Source: Hydrogenophilales bacterium
GTDB taxonomy: Bacteria; Pseudomonadota; Gammaproteobacteria; Burkholderiales; Thiobacillaceae
Reading direction: 5' to 3'
DNA length: 64,000 bases
NCBI GenBank assembly: GCA_016719465.1
Contig: JADJYY010000001.1
Coordinates: 186,001 to 250,000 of the forward strand
Shown here one piece after another: positions 58,557 through 64,000 of this stretch (positions within the stretch are counted from its first letter, which is position 1; every line of letters begins with the position of its first letter). The notes beneath the pieces are model-generated. The model worked only from the letters and a program-made list of their open reading frames with translations. It had not been told where the DNA came from and made no database searches. A program made the translations under genes and the position numbers.

Positions 58557-59954
58557 TCATGCCGCCTCCGCCACCGCCTGCCACTTGTGGTACTTGGCCA
58601 GTTCCTCCTCGGACACCCGGATCAGGGCCTCCGGCGGCAGCATGGAGAGCAGGTCCCAGGCCAGGTTGAGGGTCTCGTAGACGCTGCGGTCCTCGTCCTC
58701 GCCCTGGCCGATGAAGCGGCGCTCGAAGTTCTCGGCGAATTCCAGGTAGCGGCGGTCGGCGTCGGACAGTTCCTCGGCGCCGATGATGGCGGCCAGGCCG
58801 CGAATCTCCAGGGCCTTGGCATAGCTGGCGAACAACTGGCTGGCGACGTGGGGGTGGTCTTCCCGGGTGAAGTTCTTGCCGATGCCGTCCTTCATCAGGC
58901 GCGACAGGGAGGGCAGCACGGTGACCGGGGGGTACACGCCCTGGTTGGAGAGTTCCCGGCCCAGCACGATCTGGCCCTCGGTGATGTAGCCGGTGAGGTC
59001 GGGGATGGGGTGGGTGATGTCGTCGGAAGGCATGGACAGCACCGGGATCATGGTGATGGAACCGCGCCGGTTCTTGATCCGCCCCGCCCGCTCGTAGATC
59101 TCGGCCAGGTCGGAATAGAGGTAGCCGGGATAGCCCTTCCGCGCCGGCACGTCGCCCCGCAGCACGGCCACTTCCCGCAGCGCTTCCGCGTAGGCGGTCA
59201 TGTCGGTCATCACCACCAGCACGTGGTAGTCCAGGTCGTAGGCCAGGTATTCGGCGGCGGTCAGGGCCGCGCGCGGGGTGAGCAGGCGCTCGATCACCGG
59301 CTCGTCGGCCAGGTTGAGGAACATCACCACCTTGTTGAGCACGCCGCTTTCCTCGAAGCTTTCCTGGAAGAAGCGGGCGTCGGCGTGGGAGGCGCCGAAG
59401 GCGGCGAACACCACCACGAATTCCGAGGATTCCTCGCCCAGCAGCTTGGCCTGGCGCACGATCTGGGCGGCCACCCGGTTATGGGGCAGGCCGCCGCCGG
59501 AGAAGATGGGCAGCTTCTGGCCCCGGGTCAGGGAGTTCATGCCGTCGATGGCGGAAATGCCGGTCTGGATGAATTCCCGCGGATAGGCCCGGGCGGCCGG
59601 GTTCAGCGGCTCGCCGTTCACGTCGCGGCGGTCGGCGGAAATGATTGGGGGGCGGCCATCCCGGGGCAGGCCGGCGCCGTTGAACACGCGGCCGAGGATG
59701 TCCCGCGACACCGGCAGCTTGAAGGGCTCGTCCAGGAAGCGCACCCAGGTGCGTTCCAGGTCCAGGTCGTCGGTGCCCTCGAACACTTCCACCAGCACGG
59801 CGTCGTCGGCCGAGCGGATGACCAGGCCGTTGCGCAGGTTGCCGGCGTGGTCCTTGAGGGACACGCGGGAGCCGGCGGAAACGCCGGGCACGCCGCCCAT
59901 GACGATGAGGCCGCCCTGGGCGGAGGTCGCGGTACGGAATTCGATGTTTTTCAT
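58557..59954 (-). CDS. ntpB: V-type ATPase subunit B
   Basis: A 465-aa non-catalytic nucleotide-binding subunit. KLPIFSGGGLPHNRVAAQI replaces the P-loop, as is normal for B. DMTAYAEALREVA, GYPGYLYSDLAEIYERAGR and SMPSDDITHPIPDLTGYITEGQIVLGREL are the family signatures. ATG 59954 follows AAGGTAACGCC and lies 9 bp after ntpA. Confidence 0.96.
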   Translation of the reverse strand: MKNIEFRTATSAQGGLIVMGGVPGVSAGSRVSLKDHAGNLRNGLVIRSADDAVLVEVFEGTDDLDLERTWVRFLDEPFKLPVSRDILGRVFNGAGLPRDGRPPIISADRRDVNGEPLNPAARAYPREFIQTGISAIDGMNSLTRGQKLPIFSGGGLPHNRVAAQIVRQAKLLGEESSEFVVVFAAFGASHADARFFQESFEESGVLNKVVMFLNLADEPVIERLLTPRAALTAAEYLAYDLDYHVLVVMTDMTAYAEALREVAVLRGDVPARKGYPGYLYSDLAEIYERAGRIKNRRGSITMIPVLSMPSDDITHPIPDLTGYITEGQIVLGRELSNQGVYPPVTVLPSLSRLMKDGIGKNFTREDHPHVASQLFASYAKALEIRGLAAIIGAEELSDADRRYLEFAENFERRFIGQGEDEDRSVYETLNLAWDLLSMLPPEALIRVSEEELAKYHKWQAVAEAA

Positions 59955-59963
59955 GGCGTTACC

Positions 59964-61760
59964 TTATTCTCGGGCGGCTGGCGCGGCCTGCTCGTAATCC
60001 TGCGCGATCTGCTCGAATTCGGCCGGAATGCGGGCGATCTTTTCCTTCAGCACGGCGATTTCCTCGGACTTGTGCTGGCTCTTCCAGCGCCGGGCCTGGG
60101 CCAGCAAGGGCATCTGGATCAGACGCCGGGCGGGGGCGCCCAGCTTCACCAGCTTCATGCCCTGGCGATAGATTTCCAGCAGGGCGGACAACAGGGCGAA
60201 CTGCTTTTCCGGGGAGGAGAAGCTGTCGATTTCATCCGTGGCGGATTGTTGCAGCAGGCCTTCCTTGATGAGGCCGGCGGCTTCCAGGGTCCAGCGCTGT
60301 TCGCTGGACAGGGCTTCCACCCCCACCAGGTTGACGATGCGTTGCAGTTCTTCCGAGGCGGCCAGCAGGTCCAGGGCCTCGCCCCGGGCGGCTTCCCAGC
60401 CCGCATCCACGTTTTCCGCCCACCATTTGGCGGCGGAGGGGACATAGCCGGAGAAGCTTTCCAGCCAGTCCACCGCCGGGTAATGGCGGGCGTCGGCCAG
60501 TTCCTTGGAGAGCCCCCAGAAGGTCTGGATGATTTCCTTGGTGTGGCTGGTGACCGGCTCGGAGAAGTCGCCGCCGGGGGGCGACACCGCGCCGATGAGA
60601 GTGACGGAGCCGTGGTCGCCGGAGAGGGTTTCCACGCGACCGGCCCGCTCGTAGAAAGCGGCCAGACGAGAGCCCAGATAGGCGGGATAGCCCTCCTCCA
60701 CCGGCATCTGGCCGAGACGGCCGGCCACCTCCCGCAGGGCTTCGGCCCAGCGGCTGGTGGAGTCGGCCACCATGACCACGTCATAGCCCTGGTCGCGGAA
60801 GTATTCGGCCAGGGTGACGCCGACGTAGATGGAGGCTTCCCGCGCCACCACCGGCATGTTGGAGGTGTTGGCCACCAGCAGGGTGCGTTCCATCAGGGGC
60901 CGGCCGGTGTGGGGATCCTTCAGTTCGGGCATGAACTCCAGCACGTCGGTGAGCTCGTTGCCGCGCTCGCCGCAGCCCACGTAGATGACGATCTCGGCGT
61001 TGCACCAGCGGGCGATTTGCTGCTGCAGCATGGTCTTGCCGGCGCCGAAGGGGCCGGGGATGGCCGCCTTGCCGCCCTTCAGCAGGGGGTAGAAGGTATC
61101 CAGGATGCGTTGCCCGGTGAGCAGGGGCTTCACCGCGTGGTCGCGCCGCCTGAACGGCCGCGGGGTGCGCACCGGCCAGCGGTGGAACAGATGCAGCTTC
61201 TCGATGCGGCCCTCATTGACGTCACCCCGCAGTTTCACGCGGCCGATCACCTCCTCGATGGTGTAATCGCCTTCCGGCGCCAGTTCCATGAGTTCGCCGT
61301 GGAGCAGGGGCGGCACCAGGATGCGGTGCTGGATGGATTCGGTTTCCTGCACCGTGCCCAGCACGTCGCCGCCAGCCACGGCGGTTGTCGCGCGACGTTG
61401 GGGGTCGGGCACGAAATGCCAGCGTTGGTCCCGGGGCAGGGAAGGGACAGCGACACCCCGGGCGATGCGGTCGCCGCTCTGTTCCCAGACCGCGTTCAAT
61501 GGCCGCTGCACGCCGTCGAAGATGGCATTGAGCAGACCCGGGCCGAGTTCCACCGACAGGGGCCAGCCCAGTCCTTCCGCCACTTCGCCGGGCCGCAGGC
61601 CCGCCGTGTCCTCGTAAAGCTGCGCCAGGGCGGTATCGCCGTCGCGGCCGATGACCTCGCCCACCAGGCCGATTTTCCCTACCCGCACCTGCTCGCCAAG
61701 CACGGCGTCAGCCAGTTGCAGCTTGACCAGGGGACCGTTGATTTCAAGAATTTTGCCCAT
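59964..61760 (-). CDS. ntpA: V-type ATPase catalytic subunit A
   Basis: A 598-aa catalytic subunit. The P-loop is GPFGAGKT (about residue 240), with VIYVGCGERGNEL, VVMVADSTSRWAEALREVAGRL and the insertion (non-homologous region) at about 120-190. It ends with a helical domain. It hydrolyses or makes ATP coupled to ion movement through the K ring. The length is normal. ATG 61760 follows AAAGGAAATTAA. Confidence 0.96.
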   Translation of the reverse strand: MGKILEINGPLVKLQLADAVLGEQVRVGKIGLVGEVIGRDGDTALAQLYEDTAGLRPGEVAEGLGWPLSVELGPGLLNAIFDGVQRPLNAVWEQSGDRIARGVAVPSLPRDQRWHFVPDPQRRATTAVAGGDVLGTVQETESIQHRILVPPLLHGELMELAPEGDYTIEEVIGRVKLRGDVNEGRIEKLHLFHRWPVRTPRPFRRRDHAVKPLLTGQRILDTFYPLLKGGKAAIPGPFGAGKTMLQQQIARWCNAEIVIYVGCGERGNELTDVLEFMPELKDPHTGRPLMERTLLVANTSNMPVVAREASIYVGVTLAEYFRDQGYDVVMVADSTSRWAEALREVAGRLGQMPVEEGYPAYLGSRLAAFYERAGRVETLSGDHGSVTLIGAVSPPGGDFSEPVTSHTKEIIQTFWGLSKELADARHYPAVDWLESFSGYVPSAAKWWAENVDAGWEAARGEALDLLAASEELQRIVNLVGVEALSSEQRWTLEAAGLIKEGLLQQSATDEIDSFSSPEKQFALLSALLEIYRQGMKLVKLGAPARRLIQMPLLAQARRWKSQHKSEEIAVLKEKIARIPAEFEQIAQDYEQAAPAARE

Positions 61761-61774
61761 TTAATTTCCTTTAT

Positions 61775-61846
61775 CGGGAGTGGGTCGTCGATCGTGGATA
61801 GTGGGGAAACCCCGACTCACCACTGCCCATTTCCCACTTCCCAGCA
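61775..61846. repeat. Word-like repeat between ntpE and ntpA
   Basis: GGGAGTGGG (about 61776) faces CCCACTTCCC (about 61832-61842), and GTGGATAGTGGGG faces CCCCGACTCACCAC across an AAA loop. Imperfect pairing; same style as the repeats near 4.5, 54.3 and 58.5 kb. Confidence 0.55.
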
Positions 61847-62499
61847 TCATCCATGCACCAGCGTGCCCAGATCCGGGGCGCTGGCGAACAGGCGTTCCAT
61901 GGCCACCCGGGCCAGTTCGTCGGCCATCCGGGACTGGCGGGCCTCGAAGGTCTGGTCCAGCTGGGCTCGGTTGTCCGCGAGGCGCACCCGGATACCGCCC
62001 TCGCTGATCCGGCCGTGGGTGGCCAGTTCCACCTTTCTGCCGGGCGCGGCGCGGGCGACCATCTCGGCCCAGACCGGCGCGAGGCGATGCTGATCGGAGC
62101 CCCGCGCACTTCCGCCACCAGGTCGCCGTCGGGTAGCGCCCGCGCGGCGGCGGCCAGCCATTGTTCCAGCACCGCCAGGTAGCGGGCATCGTCATTCACC
62201 AACACCTGGAAGGCCAGCTTTACGCCGGCCAGCGTGGACTCGGTCAGCGCCCAGCGCAGCCTGTCCAGTTCGGCGGCGAGCCGGGTCTCCGCCGCCTGGG
62301 TGTGGCGACGCACGATCTTTTCCGCCTCCGCCTTGGCCGACAGCACCTCACGTTCTTCAGCCAGCCGGATCTTGTCCGTGGCTTCGTTCAGGATGCGCGC
62401 CTTGCCCGAATCGGCACGCTCGCGCTGTTCCCGCGCCAGGCTCTCGGCCTGGCGGATCAGTGCCTGTTCGAGTTGCAGTACTTGTGCATCTGCTTCCAT
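61847..62499 (-). pseudogene. ntpE: V-type ATPase subunit E, frameshifted
   Basis: A peripheral-stalk subunit of about 217 aa. The N-terminal half is a long helix (LIRQAESLAREQRERADSGKARILNEATDKIRLAEEREVLSAKAEAEKIVRRH). The C-terminal domain (VWAEMVARAAPGRKVELA, GGIRVRLADNRAQLDQTFEARQSRMADELARVAMERLF) is in another frame. The switch lies at about 62099-62103 (GCCCC on +), as if one base were missing. Both halves are well preserved, so a sequencing error or recent mutation is likely. ATG 62499 follows GGAGAGAAAC. Confidence 0.87.
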
Positions 62500-62575
62500 G
62501 TTTCTCTCCAGGAGCTTCGCCTCCTCCCCCACCCGAGGGAGGAAAAGCCAAGCAACACCACGTCATGCCGCCCAC

Positions 62576-62920
62576 TCATTTCAAGGCTTCCGGCCCCAGC
62601 ACCGCCCGCACCACCTCATCGACGGCGGGGGCGTAATCGTGGGGGGCCGACAGGGACGGTAGTTCGGTCACCACGATGCGCCCGCCTTCGTTGCGCAGGC
62701 GGTTCAACCAATGGCCGCCGGCATGGGCCAGGCTGGATTCCAGCAGGACCAGGGCCTCGCTGCCATCCCTGACCAGTTGGCCAAGCACTTCCTCGACCTT
62801 GGCCGGATCGGCATCGGCATGCACCTCGGCGCCGATCAGGCTGAAGCCGTCGGTCAGCCCCGCGCTGCCCAGGACCACCAGACGACCGCCGGCCAGCGGT
62901 TTTTCCGCGTCGGCCTTCAC
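62576..62920 (-). CDS. V-type ATPase subunit F
   Basis: A 114-aa protein that starts at GTG 62920 (after GAGGAGTC). GRLVVLGSAGLTDGFSLIGAEV, then EALVLLESSLA, and IVVTELPSL, give the Rossmann-like pattern of subunit F, which caps the central stalk. Position between ntpK and ntpE supports it. The family is short and divergent, so this call is less sure than the others. Confidence 0.78.
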   Translation of the reverse strand: MKADAEKPLAGGRLVVLGSAGLTDGFSLIGAEVHADADPAKVEEVLGQLVRDGSEALVLLESSLAHAGGHWLNRLRNEGGRIVVTELPSLSAPHDYAPAVDEVVRAVLGPEALK

Positions 62921-62930
62921 GCTCGACTCC

Positions 62931-63371
62931 TCAAATCTTGCCCAGCAACAGGATGGACATGACCAGGCCGTAAATCGCGATACCTTCCGCCAGGCCCATG
63001 TAGATCAGGGTCCGGCCGAACATTTCGGGTTTTTCGGCGATCACGGCCAGGGCGGCGGAACCGACCGGGCCCAGGGCGATACCGGCGCCGATGGCGGCCA
63101 GCGCCGTCGGCAGGCCGATGCCGATCAAGGCCAGGCCCTTGCCCATGGAGATTTCCATTACCGCTCCGGCAATGGGCTCCGCCGCCATGACTTCCTGGAC
63201 GCCCATGAGCAACGTGGCGGCCATGGCTACACCGAACAGGAGCACATTGGCCAGGACTCCGCCCTTCAGCCAATTCGGGGAGGGCAAACGGCGCGGCTTC
63301 ATCTCCAGCCATACGCCCGCCGCGATGGTGGCGGCCACGGAAAGTCCCATCAATGCAATCAGCCAGCTCAT
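62931..63371 (-). CDS. ntpK: V-type ATPase proteolipid subunit K
   Basis: A 146-aa membrane protein with four helices (about 3-24, 38-62, 79-105, 120-145). The ion-binding carboxylate is the Glu in GLAEGIAIYGLV in the fourth helix, the V-type pattern of one carboxylate per four helices. It forms the rotating ring. No glutamine that would strongly indicate Na+ use is seen in the third helix, but ion choice cannot be settled here. ATG follows AGGAGAAAAA. Confidence 0.92.
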   Translation of the reverse strand: MSWLIALMGLSVAATIAAGVWLEMKPRRLPSPNWLKGGVLANVLLFGVAMAATLLMGVQEVMAAEPIAGAVMEISMGKGLALIGIGLPTALAAIGAGIALGPVGSAALAVIAEKPEMFGRTLIYMGLAEGIAIYGLVMSILLLGKI

Positions 63372-63410
63372 TTTTTTCTCCTAAAAAACTCGAACAATCC
63401 AACTCACCAA

Positions 63411-64000
63411 TTACTTCACGCCCGCCAGTTTCAGGGGCACGAATTCCGTTCCATCCCCGCTGAAGAAGCGGGAGAAGCCTTCGTAATACATGAGACGCAG
63501 GGCCTGGATGGCGACGATGCCGCCCTCCAGCACGATGATGACCACGTTGCCGAGGGTGATGGTGATCCAGTGGCCAGCGGTATCGAGCCCGTTCGCGAGG
63601 GTGAACACGGCCAAAGCCAGGGCGACGTGGTTCAGGCTGAAGGCGGCCACCCGCATGAAGGACAAGGTGTTGGCGAACAGGTTGATACCGGTTTCCAGGG
63701 ACTCGATGGCGGTTACCAGGATGCGCTCGCCCAATCCCGCCCGGGTTTCGATCCACTTGTAGAGGGCGACGATGGTGATGCCGATGCCGGCCAGCATCCA
63801 TGACGGTGTCGCCAGGTCGGCGCCGCCGGCCATGCTGACCACGCCGCCCACCGCGCCCAGGTAGAACAGCAGGCCCGCCAGGCCGGTGGAGTCGAACAGG
63901 GCCTCCTCCACGTGGCCGGCCGTGTACTTGTTGCGGGTGTTCACCAGCAGGGTCAGCACGATGAAACCAACGCCGAAACCCACCGCCACGGTCAGGACAT
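63411..64000 (-). CDS. ntpI: V-type ATPase subunit I, C-terminal part (cut by window edge)
   Basis: The frame stays open to the window end, so only the last 196 residues are seen. They hold about five membrane helices of the stator subunit. The conserved Arg that faces the ring is in ANTLSFMRVAAFSLNHVALAL. The protein continues upstream with an expected cytoplasmic domain of several hundred residues. It is the first visible gene of I-K-F-E-A-B-D; a C (d) subunit gene is not seen between I and D and could lie upstream. Confidence 0.92.
   Translation of the reverse strand, partial: VLTVAVGFGVGFIVLTLLVNTRNKYTAGHVEEALFDSTGLAGLLFYLGAVGGVVSMAGGADLATPSWMLAGIGITIVALYKWIETRAGLGERILVTAIESLETGINLFANTLSFMRVAAFSLNHVALALAVFTLANGLDTAGHWITITLGNVVIIVLEGGIVAIQALRLMYYEGFSRFFSGDGTEFVPLKLAGVK

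Noticed and set aside
58272..62093. Open frame of 1273 codons on + across the V-ATPase genes
   Set aside because: Antisense to ntpD, ntpB and ntpA; His/Gln/Gly-rich product with no domain.

Overview
The window is a gene-dense, high-GC piece of a chromosome. The order rpsF-priB-rpsR-rplI, a separate dnaB-alr pair, a primosomal PriB, and the house style of the other genes (rppH, mrp, dcd, fused CBS and HPP proteins) point to a betaproteobacterium. The sulfide, thiosulfate and nitrate genes suggest a sulfur-oxidising, nitrate-respiring member of the Rhodocyclales/Nitrosomonadales group; the genus cannot be told from the sequence alone. No tRNA, rRNA, CRISPR array, transposase or phage genes were seen.

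Layout. 0-7.5 kb: a spermidine-synthase-like protein, rppH, a CBS protein, two hypothetical proteins, mrp, dcd and a large Orn/Lys/Arg decarboxylase, all on +. 7.5-12.4 kb (-): TonB-dependent receptor, YfiR-like periplasmic protein and hybrid histidine kinase. 12.7-14.3 kb (+): rpsF-priB-rpsR-rplI with promoter and terminator; priB seems to start at a CTG. 14.3-16.2 kb: a small secreted protein with a sigma-54 promoter, divergent from a sigma-54 activator. 16.2-20 kb (-): TetR-controlled DevBCA-like export system with a frameshifted permease. 20-24.5 kb: MOSC protein, glutamine amidotransferase, MarR regulator, Yip1 protein, NarK-like MFS carrier and a cysteine-less DsrC homologue. 24.6-29.3 kb: LysR regulator, radical SAM/SPASM enzyme with a DUF3079 partner, and an HDOD-REC-GGDEF protein.

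29.5-40.1 kb is the most interesting region. One long minus-strand operon encodes a CZB-domain protein, rhodanese, DUF302 protein, Met-rich repeat protein, flavocytochrome c sulfide dehydrogenase (FccAB) and periplasmic nitrate reductase (NapAB). It starts at a consensus sigma-54 promoter. Next to it are a sigma-54 activator gene and soxYZ, and soxY has its own consensus sigma-54 promoter. Both promoters carry copies of the palindrome GTCATGAC about 110-150 bp upstream of the expected start sites. I infer a small regulon coupling reduced-sulfur oxidation to periplasmic nitrate reduction.

40.3-43.7 kb: anaerobic ribonucleotide reductase, with its glycyl-radical segment in a separate 67-aa gene and two NrdR-like boxes upstream. 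43.7-48.3 kb (-): FmdE-like protein, HPP-CBS membrane protein, cytoplasmic molybdopterin oxidoreductase, DUF488. 48.5-50.9 kb: dnaB interrupted at the Walker A loop by a decayed intein. 51-57.2 kb: alr, a frameshifted trpC, and a MacAB-like exporter with C-rich intergenic repeats. 57.3-64 kb (-): a GlcG-like protein and a V-type ATPase operon (I-K-F-E-A-B-D; I runs off the window, E is frameshifted). rplI and dnaB, usually neighbours in betaproteobacteria, lie 34 kb apart here.
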